Positions 1-5,304 of a stretch of DNA of 5,304 bases are shown here, in pieces (the first letter of the stretch is position 1; each line of letters opens with the position of its first letter). Made by a program: the position numbers and the translations under genes. This DNA comes from Anaerolineae bacterium CG2_30_64_16 (GTDB lineage Bacteria > Chloroflexota > Anaerolineae > CG2-30-64-16). A model generated the notes under the pieces. That model saw nothing but the letters and a program-made list of their open reading frames with translations. It made no database searches and was not told the DNA's origin. The stretch covers positions 1 through 5,304 of the forward strand of contig MNXL01000201.1 of NCBI GenBank assembly GCA_001871755.1, given 5' to 3'.

Positions 1-80
1 CAACCTCTCCCCCAGCCCCTCTCCCACAGGGAGAGGGGAGAACTCCCCCTTCCCTCGTAGGGAAGGGGGTTGGGGGGTTA
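1..80. repeat. Double-hairpin dispersed repeat read in frame at the domain junction of the [2Fe-2S] part
   Basis: Two perfect hairpins stand side by side. The first is a 10-bp stem CCCCTCTCCC (16-25) with GGGAGAGGGG (29-38) and a 3-base loop. The second is an 11-bp stem CCCCCTTCCCT (45-55) with AGGGAAGGGGG (59-69) and a 3-base loop. GC-rich elements of this type are common dispersed intergenic repeats in some bacteria. Here the minus-strand frame of the FAD/[2Fe-2S] gene passes through without a stop, giving a Pro/Gly-rich stretch that includes PQPPSLRGKGEFSPLPVGEG (residues 449-468). The element extends beyond the left edge. Confidence 0.8.
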
Positions 81-1419
81 GGTTTGTTAGCCCCTCAATC
101 GTCACCACCTGGCAGCCATCCGCCCGCTCGACCGGCACCAGGCAGCTCATCACCGCTATGCCATCCAGCCACACCGTGCACGCGCCGCACTCCCCTTCCG
201 CGCAGCCTTCTTTCGTTCCCGTCAACCCCGCATCCTCTCGCAGGGCGCGCAGCAGGGTCTTGCCGTGCGCGTTGTTCAGCACGGTCGGCTTGCCGTTCAA
301 GTGCAGGGTGATGGGGTATTGGGTATTGGGTATTGGGTATTGGGCATTGGGTATTGATGACGGCGCATTCGCTGATCCTTCGACCAGACCTTTCGATGAC
401 CTCAGGGGGGACCTCAGGACAGGTTCGCCGATTCGCTGATTCGTCGATTCGCTGATCCTTCGACCAAGCTCAGGACAGGTTCGCCGATTTGCCGTCCCCC
501 ACAACAACACCGGCCGCTCCGGCCACTCCTGCCGCTCCGTGCCATCTCGCAACTGGCGCAGCGCCCGCGCCACCAGCACGCGCACCATGGCGCGGCGATA
601 GTCGGCGCTGGCGCGGATGTCGGAGATGGGACGCGCGGCGGCCGCGGCCAATTCGGCAGCGCGTTCGATGATGTCCTCTCTCAGGGTCTTGCCCACCAGA
701 TAGTCCTCTGCTTCGGGACAGCGGATGATGGTGGGCGCGACAGCCCCGAGCGCAATGCGGGCACGAGATATCGGGTATTGGGTATTGGGTATTACCCAAT
801 ACCCAATACCCGATTCTACGACCACCGCCGCATTCACGACGCTAATCGCTTGCGCCTGGCGCAGACCCAGTTTCAGAAACGTACCGCGTTCATGCGGCCC
901 GAGCGCGGGTACGTTGATCCCCACCAGCATCTCATCGGGCGCGAGCGCGGTCTTGCGGACACCCAAGAAAAACTGGTCGAAAGACAGGGTGCGCTCCCCG
1001 CGGTCGCGGCTGGCGAGGGTCACGGTCGCGTCCATCGCCCACAGCGGCGTGATGGTGTCGTTGGCCGGGCTGGCGGTGGTCAGGTTGCCAGCCACGGTGC
1101 CGCGGTTGCGGATCTGCGGCGCGCCTACCTGCCAGCATGCGCGCGCCAGCGGGAATGCGTGAGTGACCGCGTCGGCCGACGCGACGACCTGGTTGTGGGT
1201 CGTCAGGGCGCCGAGGCGTAGCAGCCCGTCCTCTCGCGTGATCCGGTCCAGGCCGGCGATGCGCGAGATATCGACCAGGACCTCCTGCGTGCGGACCCCG
1301 CGCTCGATCTCCAGGATCAGATCGGTGCCGCCCGCGATCACCCGGCAATCCGCGCCGTACCGGGCGAGCAGATCCAACGCGTCCGCCACGGTCTGCGGCG
1401 CGTAGTATGTGTGCCACAT
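1..1419 (-). CDS. Molybdenum hydroxylase FAD-binding subunit fused to [2Fe-2S] subunit (partial, runs off left edge)
   Basis: My own translation shows 473 codons from the ATG at 1417-1419 to the left edge with no stop. Residues 1-290 match the CoxM/XdhB/YgfM FAD subunit: AGGTDL at 29-34, RNRGTVAGNL at 104-113 and ASPAND at 116-121 are the FAD-binding loops, and ARIALGAVAPT at 220-230 lies in the C-terminal domain. Residues 375-444 match the plant-type ferredoxin domain of CoxS, with cluster ligands C406, C411, C414 and C426. The second, helical [2Fe-2S] domain is not seen. Such subunits pass electrons between a molybdopterin catalytic subunit and FAD in the cytoplasm. The 80-odd residues between the domains and residues 203-218 are repeat-derived. 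After IEGL at 441-444 the frame enters another repeat. A GAGGGG ribosome binding site precedes the start, and the 61-codon gene ends 17 bases upstream. The order FAD then FeS differs from the separate subunits of most relatives. An internal GTG at 508-510 behind GGAG could start a separate FeS protein, but I think this less likely. The neighbouring ygfK favours a YgfM-type role; a xanthine, nicotinate or CO dehydrogenase subunit remains possible. Confidence 0.88.
   Translation of the reverse strand, partial: MWHTYYAPQTVADALDLLARYGADCRVIAGGTDLILEIERGVRTQEVLVDISRIAGLDRITREDGLLRLGALTTHNQVVASADAVTHAFPLARACWQVGAPQIRNRGTVAGNLTTASPANDTITPLWAMDATVTLASRDRGERTLSFDQFFLGVRKTALAPDEMLVGINVPALGPHERGTFLKLGLRQAQAISVVNAAVVVESGIGYWVIPNTQYPISRARIALGAVAPTIIRCPEAEDYLVGKTLREDIIERAAELAAAAARPISDIRASADYRRAMVRVLVARALRQLRDGTERQEWPERPVLLWGTANRRTCPELGRRISESTNQRIGEPVLRSPLRSSKGLVEGSANAPSSIPNAQYPIPNTQYPITLHLNGKPTVLNNAHGKTLLRALREDAGLTGTKEGCAEGECGACTVWLDGIAVMSCLVPVERADGCQVVTIEGLTNLTPQPPSLRGKGEFSPLPVGEGLGERL
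314..355. repeat. Six tandem GGGTATT heptamers inside the fusion gene
   Basis: Positions 314-355 are six 7-bp units: four GGGTATT, one GGGCATT, and a final GGGTATT. The 42-bp total is a whole number of codons. On the coding (minus) strand it reads PNAQYPIPNTQYP, just before the ferredoxin domain. The same heptamer builds the palindrome at 770-814. Confidence 0.93.
367..489. repeat. Two copies of a CCTTCGACC...CTCAGGACAGG element forming the interdomain linker
   Basis: The 20-base word ATTCGCTGATCCTTCGACCA occurs at 367-386 and again at 447-466. CTCAGGACAGGTTCGCCGAT begins at 413 and again at 469, and both copies continue with one further T. The left copy has about 24 extra bases in its middle (a second CTCAGG and a G run). 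Between the copies is a short degenerate CGCTGATTCGTCGATT stretch. The whole block is coding on the minus strand, about residues 311-351 of the FAD/[2Fe-2S] protein, between its two domains. Confidence 0.85.
770..814. repeat. 45-bp near-perfect palindrome (22-bp arms) inserted in frame in the FAD domain
   Basis: Positions 770-791 and 793-814 are exact reverse complements, separated by one base. Each arm is ATC followed by GGGTATT-type heptamers. The length is exactly 15 codons, and the coding strand reads through as SGIGYWVIPNTQYPI (residues 203-217). In CoxM-type homologues this position, just before ARIALGAVAPT, is usually a short loop. The messenger could fold a 22-bp hairpin here. Confidence 0.93.
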
Positions 1420-1424
1420 AGCGA

Positions 1425-1430
1425 CCCCTC
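1425..1430 (-). promoter_or_regulatory. Ribosome binding site of the FAD/[2Fe-2S] fusion gene
   Basis: The minus strand reads GAGGGG five bases before the ATG at 1417-1419. It lies in the 17-base gap after the stop of the upstream small gene, as expected for genes on one transcript. Confidence 0.65.
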
Positions 1431-1436
1431 AGTAAA

Positions 1437-1622
1437 CTAGAATCCGTACGTCCCCGGCTCTTCTCCCACCTTGTGCGTGGCTTCGAAGTCGAGGATGCGA
1501 GCGGCAGCGAGCAGGGTGGCAGCTTCGCCCGTGTCCACCATCGCTTGTAGCGCCTCCAACTGCATCTCGCTCAGGGCGCCCTCTTCGAACGCGCGAACCC
1601 ACGAAAAAGTTTGCTCGAACAT
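1437..1622 (-). CDS. Small acidic protein of unknown function (61 aa) inside the operon
   Basis: I do not recognise this protein. It is 61 residues long and strongly acidic (about 11 Asp/Glu against 3 Lys/Arg). It has no cysteine, signal peptide or membrane segment. Residues 3-48 look mostly helical, with alternating acidic and Ala/Leu stretches (ALSEMQLEALQAMVDTGEAA), and the tail KVGEEPGTYGF is Gly/Pro-rich. It is probably a real gene: AAAGGAG lies 7 bases before the ATG, the stop is 17 bases before the start of the FAD/[2Fe-2S] gene, and the overlapping frame offers no better candidate. Its place between ygfK and the FAD subunit suggests a small accessory or interaction partner of the molybdenum hydroxylase, but this is inference from position only. 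In E. coli the ygfK-ygfM interval holds ssnA, an amidohydrolase-family gene; this small protein is not related to it. Confidence 0.72.
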   Translation of the reverse strand: MFEQTFSWVRAFEEGALSEMQLEALQAMVDTGEAATLLAAARILDFEATHKVGEEPGTYGF

Positions 1623-1629
1623 CGGAGGT

Positions 1630-1636
1630 CTCCTTT
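1630..1636 (-). promoter_or_regulatory. Strong ribosome binding site of the 61-residue gene
   Basis: The minus strand reads AAAGGAG seven bases before the ATG at 1620-1622. It is a near-ideal Shine-Dalgarno sequence and the main reason to accept this short gene as translated. Confidence 0.7.
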
Positions 1637-1652
1637 CCGTTGACAGGTTAGG

Positions 1653-1734
1653 GCTAAGGACTAAATAACTTACTCATCTACTTCGGCAAATGAAGGGGGA
1701 ACTTGCGCAAGTTATTTACTTCTCAGTCCTTAGC
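1653..1734. repeat. Imperfect inverted repeat in the ygfK-small gene spacer
   Basis: GCTAAGGACT (1653-1662) pairs with AGTCCTTAGC (1725-1734), and TAAATAACTT (1662-1671) pairs with AAGTTATTTA (1709-1718). The right arm has about 7 extra bases between the two pairing blocks. The loop holds a perfect 14-bp palindrome AACTTGCGCAAGTT (1700-1713). This block fills most of the 133-base spacer and leaves no room for a further gene. It could fold in the messenger or be a mobile-repeat remnant. Confidence 0.75.
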
Positions 1735-1759
1735 ACGTTCAAACGTTTGAACGTGCTAA
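1730..1759. repeat. 30-bp perfect palindrome overlapping the ygfK stop codon
   Basis: The sequence is its own reverse complement, with half-site TTAGCACGTTCAAAC. It contains the ygfK stop (CTA at 1756-1758 on the plus strand). Further ACGTT/AACGT words follow at 1759-1770, inside the last ygfK codons (LTLER). On the minus strand no U-run follows the stem, so it is not a classical intrinsic terminator. Transcript stabilisation or attenuation between ygfK and the two downstream genes is possible. Confidence 0.88.
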
Positions 1760-4700
1760 CGTTCCAACGTCAATGCCGGCAGCGTCTCGGTTACACCCTT
1801 GAGAATCACCGCCATTTCGGCAGCATCCTTAAGCGAAAGGTTGCCCTCGAACGGTTCCTTCAGCGCCATCGCCACGACCTCGAAACCCGGCGTCAGAGTC
1901 ACGCTGACGTGCGCGGTTTCGTAGACCAGCCGCTCGTTGTGCCGGGTTAGCCGCATCTCCTGCCCACCCGCGCGGCGACGGATGGTGTGGCCCTCGATGC
2001 GGAAGGCATTTTCGGTCTCCTTGACGAAGTCGGCCTCGCTCAGGAAGAGCCGCGGCTTCTCCCGGAAGGGCCGGCCGTGGTGCACGCAGAAGGTCTCGCA
2101 GTCGCCGCATTCGTTGCAAAAGTCATTCACGTTGAGGATCTGGCGCGCCTGGGCCACGTGGAACGGCTCGGCGCCGACCACCGTCAGATGGCCGTTCAGC
2201 ACGCCGAGCCGCGGCAACGTCAGGCTCACAGCTTCCATGAGGAAGGTTTGGTTGGCCCGATTGGGGCAGACCTCCACGCACTTGTCGCAGAAGGTGGCGC
2301 ATTGCACGCAGCGGCTGGCCTCAGCCTCAGCCTGTTCGGAGGTGAAGGTCAGATCGATCAGGTCGAAGCCGGTGCGCGCCGTGATCGGGAGCGTGGCCGG
2401 CTTGACCTGCGGCGCCTTGCGCGCTCGCACCTGCTTGATCCTGATGATGTCGGCATCGGACAGCGCCGGCATCTGCGCGGGGGGCTGATCGAACGGCACG
2501 CCAAGCTGACGGCAGATCGCCTCGGCCGCGCGGCGGCCGTCCGCGCAGGCCGCGATGATGCTCTCCGGTCCCGCTTCGGCCGCGTCCCCGCCCGCATACA
2601 CGCCAGCCGCGCCAGCATGTCCCGTGGCGGGGTCTACCGCGATGCCGCCATCGCTGCACAGGGTGACGACACTGCCGTCCAGGAACGTGAAGTCCGGGTT
2701 CTGCCCGACGGCCACGATCACGCTGTCAGTCGGGATGCGGAATTCACTGCCGGGGATCGACACGGGGCGCCGCCGGCCATCCGGCCCTGGATCGCCCAAC
2801 TGATTGCGCACGCACTCCAGCGCGAGCACCTGGCCTGCGGCGCCCAGGATCACGCGGACGGGCGATGCCAACTCCTCCAGGATGTTGCCCTCTTCCAGCG
2901 CGCCCTCCAGCTCCTCAGGGCTGGCCGGCATTTCATCACGGGTTCGGCGGTAGACAATCGTGGTCGGGTGACCGGTGAGCCGGTGTGAGGTGCGAACCGC
3001 GTCCATCGCGGTATCGCCGCCGCCGATCACCAGCGCCTTCCTGCCCAGGTTGGGGCGCTCCCCGCGGCGCGTGCGATCCAGCAGGTGGAGCGCAGCGTGG
3101 ACCCCTTTGCCTTCACTTCCCGGAATCTTGAGCGGCGCGTCCTTTTGAAAACCGGCTGCCACGTAGACCGCGTCGAAGCCATCTCGGAGCAGCTCTTCGG
3201 GTGGCCGGTCGATGAGGCGATCCAATTCAAGCGTGACACCCAGGCCCAGGATGCGATCTACGTCCCGCTGGATCACCTCCCACGGCAGCCGGAAAACGGG
3301 TACCAGCCGCATCATCCCGCCCAGCACATCTTTGCCCTCGAAGATGGTGGCCTGGATGCCGTTCAGCGCCAGGTAGAACGCCGCGGATAGTCCCGATGGG
3401 CCGCTGCCGATGATAGCGACGCGGTTGCCGGTGGGCGACTTGGGTTGCAGTGGTTTTACCTTCCCGTGCTCTTCGGCGTAGCGCTTCAGCGCCCGGATGG
3501 CGACCGTCTCTTCGTAGTCGTTGCGCACGCAGCGGGTCTGGCACAGGTGGGTGCAGACGTAGCCGGTGACGCCCGGCAGCGGGTTGCGCGCCAGGATCAC
3601 CTCCAACGCCCGGTCGTAGTCGCCCTGGGCGATCAGCCAGGCGTATTCGGGTACGTCCTGGCACACCGCGCACTGCTCGATGCACGGCGCCACGATGCAG
3701 TCGAACAGCTCCAGCCCTGACGCCACCTTCGGCAGGCCGTGGGGGAAATAGCGCTTCTTGTAGCGCGGGTTTTGCAGCGACTCCGCCGCGGCCGCCTCCA
3801 GGTTCGCCAGCCTGTTCGCGGCAAAATCGGTCAGGTTCGCGGCGCCCCGGGCGTTCATCTCGGCTTCGATCTTCTCCAGCCACTGGCCGAACCGGGCGTA
3901 GCCGCCCGGCTTGAGCAGATCAGAGCAGGCGGTGATCGGCAGCGCGCCGCACGCGAGGATGGTCGCGATGTTCAGCGCATCTGCGCCGGCCGAGTAGGAG
4001 ACGCGCAGACCTTGCCCTGAGGTCCCTCGTGAGCCTGCCGAACGGCCGGTCGAAGGGCCAAATTCGTGCGCCAGCCTGTCGAACAGGTTCATGGTGACCG
4101 GGTAGAGGGCGCGGCCCGACATGTACATCTCGTCGCCGGGCATCCGGGTCTTGTGGTTGTGCATCGCCAGGGTGTTGCTCAGCTTGACCCCGAAGACCAG
4201 GCCCTGTTTCGCGGCTACGGCTTGCAGCGAGCGGATCAACCCCAGCGCCTTGTCGTAGGCCAGGTCCTTCTGAAAGACCGAGTCGGGGATCTCGATCTCG
4301 GTGAATCCCAGGTCGTGATGGAGGATCTCCAGGACGCGCTCTTTGCCCAGCAAGGTTGGGTTCAGCTTGACGATCGTGTGCAGGCCGCGATCTTCCAGCA
4401 TGTATTGGGCGATGCGCTCGATCTCGTCGGGCGGGCAACCGTGCATGGTCGAGAGGGTGACGCTGTTGGTGAGGCGGGAGGGGATTGGTAGATTGGTAAA
4501 TTGGGGAAATTGGTCTTTGAGAATGGCTTGAATCGCCGCGATCTCTTCGGACGCATCCATCATCTGATCCATGAAGCGGACCATGCGCGGCTGCTGGATG
4601 CCCTCCAGGTTGTAGCCCACGCTCATGTCGAAGATCGTGCCGAACGGGGTATCCTCCCAGCCGAGCAGCCGGCGCAGCACGTGGATCGCCGCCCACGCGT

Positions 4701-5079
4701 TGACGTACTCGTGGGCTGACTCCTCCAGCTTTAGCTCCTGCGACCACTCGACGTTGTAGCCCTCATCTTCCATGTCGATACACGGCCGCGGGATTTCCAG
4801 CTCGTCCAGAATTTGAACGGTCTTCAACTCGATGAAACGGCCGCCGCACAGCCACGCCGCGATGATGTTTTGGCTGAGCTGTGTATGGGGTCCCGCCGAC
4901 GGGCCGATGGGGGTCGCCAGGTATTGGCCGTACAGGTCCGGCGTCGTGTAAGGCGCGTCCTGGCGCGGGGTATACCACAACGACTCGTGGATGCCGAAGA
5001 TCGAGCGACTGTGCTCGTATTCGGTCAGCATCCGGCGTAAGAGGAGATCAAAAGGTTGGACTCGTAAGATATCGGACAT
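1756..5079 (-). CDS. ygfK: YgfK-like multidomain iron-sulfur flavoprotein oxidoreductase (putative selenate reductase / Mo-hydroxylase partner)
   Basis: The protein has 1107 residues, somewhat longer than E. coli YgfK (about 1030 from memory), and is similar to it throughout. Residues 50-400 form a dihydroorotate-dehydrogenase-like barrel (ATPIGPSAGPHTQL at 55-68, STMHGCPPDEIERI at 210-223, SYSAGADALN at 361-370). Cysteines 461, 466, 470, 473, 509, 513 and 517 resemble the Fe-S linker of GltD and dihydropyrimidine dehydrogenase. The GltD-like part follows: FAD motif GSGPSG at 558-563, NADPH motif GGGDTAMD at 686-693 with YRR at 710-712, and second FAD motif GVYAGGD at 826-832. The C-terminus carries two ferredoxin-like clusters (C924, C927, C931, C934, C938; C988, C991, C994, C998), although the Pro usual after the last Cys is Val. 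The family is thought to be a cytoplasmic NAD(P)H-linked electron-transfer partner of molybdenum hydroxylases; the reaction is unsettled. I chose the ATG at 5077-5079 over one 18 codons upstream because AGGAG lies 10 bases before it and homologues begin with a similar MxDIxRxxPF. Residues 190-201 and 341-357 look repeat-derived. Confidence 0.93.
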   Translation of the reverse strand: MSDILRVQPFDLLLRRMLTEYEHSRSIFGIHESLWYTPRQDAPYTTPDLYGQYLATPIGPSAGPHTQLSQNIIAAWLCGGRFIELKTVQILDELEIPRPCIDMEDEGYNVEWSQELKLEESAHEYVNAWAAIHVLRRLLGWEDTPFGTIFDMSVGYNLEGIQQPRMVRFMDQMMDASEEIAAIQAILKDQFPQFTNLPIPSRLTNSVTLSTMHGCPPDEIERIAQYMLEDRGLHTIVKLNPTLLGKERVLEILHHDLGFTEIEIPDSVFQKDLAYDKALGLIRSLQAVAAKQGLVFGVKLSNTLAMHNHKTRMPGDEMYMSGRALYPVTMNLFDRLAHEFGPSTGRSAGSRGTSGQGLRVSYSAGADALNIATILACGALPITACSDLLKPGGYARFGQWLEKIEAEMNARGAANLTDFAANRLANLEAAAAESLQNPRYKKRYFPHGLPKVASGLELFDCIVAPCIEQCAVCQDVPEYAWLIAQGDYDRALEVILARNPLPGVTGYVCTHLCQTRCVRNDYEETVAIRALKRYAEEHGKVKPLQPKSPTGNRVAIIGSGPSGLSAAFYLALNGIQATIFEGKDVLGGMMRLVPVFRLPWEVIQRDVDRILGLGVTLELDRLIDRPPEELLRDGFDAVYVAAGFQKDAPLKIPGSEGKGVHAALHLLDRTRRGERPNLGRKALVIGGGDTAMDAVRTSHRLTGHPTTIVYRRTRDEMPASPEELEGALEEGNILEELASPVRVILGAAGQVLALECVRNQLGDPGPDGRRRPVSIPGSEFRIPTDSVIVAVGQNPDFTFLDGSVVTLCSDGGIAVDPATGHAGAAGVYAGGDAAEAGPESIIAACADGRRAAEAICRQLGVPFDQPPAQMPALSDADIIRIKQVRARKAPQVKPATLPITARTGFDLIDLTFTSEQAEAEASRCVQCATFCDKCVEVCPNRANQTFLMEAVSLTLPRLGVLNGHLTVVGAEPFHVAQARQILNVNDFCNECGDCETFCVHHGRPFREKPRLFLSEADFVKETENAFRIEGHTIRRRAGGQEMRLTRHNERLVYETAHVSVTLTPGFEVVAMALKEPFEGNLSLKDAAEMAVILKGVTETLPALTLER
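4009..4059. repeat. CCTTCGACC...GGGACCTCAGG element inserted in frame in ygfK
   Basis: The minus strand of this 51-bp block begins near CCCTTCGACCGGCC and ends GGGACCTCAGGGCAAGG. It aligns with the plus strand at 378-425 (CCTTCGACC at the start and GGGACCTCAGG near the end, at similar spacing). It encodes GPSTGRSAGSRGTSGQG (residues 341-357), where E. coli YgfK has a very short turn (about DGK, from memory) before the conserved SYSxGA motif. It is therefore an in-frame insertion of 17 codons or slightly fewer. Confidence 0.75.
4480..4512. repeat. ATTGGTAR tandem repeat inside ygfK
   Basis: The plus strand reads ATTGGTAG, ATTGGTAA, ATTGGGGAA, ATTGG in tandem. The coding strand gives QFPQFTNLPIP (residues 190-200), in a stretch of variable length just before the conserved VTLSTMHGC. 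The low-complexity composition differs from the GC-rich codons around it. Confidence 0.65.
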
Positions 5080-5089
5080 AGCTGAGTTG

Positions 5090-5094
5090 CTCCT
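5090..5094 (-). promoter_or_regulatory. Ribosome binding site of ygfK (decides the start)
   Basis: The minus strand reads AGGAG ten bases before the ATG at 5077-5079. The in-frame upstream ATG at 5131-5133 has no comparable purine-rich sequence before it, so translation most likely begins at 5079. Confidence 0.7.
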
Positions 5095-5189
5095 GTCGTT
5101 GGTTGGAAGGCTGGTATGGACAGATGCCCGCACGGACGGTCTGAGCGCAAGTTGCCAACGCGTTGCGGGTTTGGACTATGACTATCTCT

Positions 5190-5218
5190 ATTTTACCACG
5201 GGTGGGCGAGAATTGCAC
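5190..5218 (-). promoter_or_regulatory. Weak candidate promoter for the operon
   Basis: On the minus strand TAAAAT (5190-5195) could be a -10 element. The hexamer GTGCAA 17 bases upstream (5213-5218) matches the usual -35 at only three positions. Transcription would start about 100 bases before ygfK. A 10-bp palindrome CAACGCGTTG at 5156-5165 lies downstream and could be an operator, but such a short palindrome may be chance. I see no gene in 5080-5304 and no other clear signal. Confidence 0.22.
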
Positions 5219-5304
5219 TTTGTACGTGAGTGCGGCTCTTGAAATGGGATGGCGATAGAGGGAGCAATGGTATCTTATCAATAATTCGGGGTGGCTGTGG
5301 CCGT

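Noticed and set aside
314..489. CRISPR array
   Set aside because: The units are contiguous 7-bp heptamers and two diverged copies of a longer element. There are no regular repeats of about 30 bp with unique spacers.
932..1417. A 161-codon minus-strand frame beginning MAHILRAADR
   Set aside because: It is a frame-shifted shadow of the FAD-subunit frame starting at 1419, which carries AGGTD and TVAGNL motifs and a ribosome binding site. This frame is Arg/Gly-rich without motifs.
1..1419. Pseudogene caused by repeat insertion
   Set aside because: All 473 codons are open, the FAD and ferredoxin motifs are intact and every repeat keeps the frame. A broken gene would be expected to show at least one stop or frameshift, although the part beyond the left edge is unseen.
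1730..1759. Rho-independent terminator after ygfK
   Set aside because: The stem is good, but no U-run follows on the transcribed strand, and the closely spaced downstream genes fit continued transcription.
1987..2988. A 333-codon plus-strand open frame inside ygfK
   Set aside because: It is antisense to a gene with clear family motifs throughout. Its translation is low-complexity and Arg/Ala/His-rich, as expected for an antisense frame in GC-rich DNA.
3920..4747. A 275-codon minus-strand frame overlapping ygfK
   Set aside because: It lies within the conserved dihydroorotate-dehydrogenase-like part of ygfK in another frame and has no recognisable motif or ribosome binding site.
1..5079. Selenocysteine codon or SECIS element
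   Set aside because: The reading frames are complete without an internal in-frame TGA. The selenium link comes only from the family name and not from anything seen here.

Overview
The window is GC-rich bacterial DNA in which all three supported genes lie on the minus strand, so they are transcribed from the right edge towards the left. The main content is a molybdenum-hydroxylase operon of the YgfK type, known in other bacteria as the putative selenate reductase or selenium-dependent molybdenum hydroxylase group. The abundant dispersed repeats, including GGGTATT heptamers, CCTTCGACC...CTCAGGACAGG elements and a CCCCTCTCCC/GGGAGAGGGG hairpin, resemble those I associate with Chloroflexota (Anaerolineae-like) genomes. 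That taxonomic guess is inference from memory and is weak.

Layout from right to left. Positions 5080-5304 are a non-coding leader with a weak candidate promoter and a clear Shine-Dalgarno sequence. Positions 5079-1756 encode a complete YgfK-like protein of 1107 residues: a dihydroorotate-dehydrogenase-like barrel, a GltD-like FAD/NADPH module and iron-sulfur cysteine motifs. Positions 1755-1623 are a repeat-filled spacer that contains a 30-bp perfect palindrome overlapping the ygfK stop codon. Positions 1622-1437 encode an unrecognised acidic protein of 61 residues with a strong ribosome binding site. Seventeen bases further on, positions 1419-1 hold one uninterrupted reading frame that fuses a CoxM/YgfM-type FAD subunit to the ferredoxin half of a CoxS-type [2Fe-2S] subunit. 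It is still open at the left edge.

In the likely working model, YgfK exchanges electrons with NAD(P)H while the FAD/[2Fe-2S] polypeptide forms the electron-transfer part of a molybdenum hydroxylase. The catalytic molybdopterin subunit is not in the window and probably lies beyond the left edge. The substrate (purine, selenate or other) cannot be told from this sequence.

The most unusual signal is that dispersed, partly palindromic repeats sit inside the coding sequences without breaking the frame. There are three sites in the FAD/[2Fe-2S] gene (a 45-bp perfect hairpin in the FAD domain, a long repeat mosaic as the interdomain linker, and a double hairpin where the [2Fe-2S] protein passes from its first to its second domain) and two in ygfK. 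They fall in places where homologues have loops or domain boundaries, which recalls the in-frame Rickettsia palindromic elements. One repeat family occurs in both genes in opposite orientations and is open in both.
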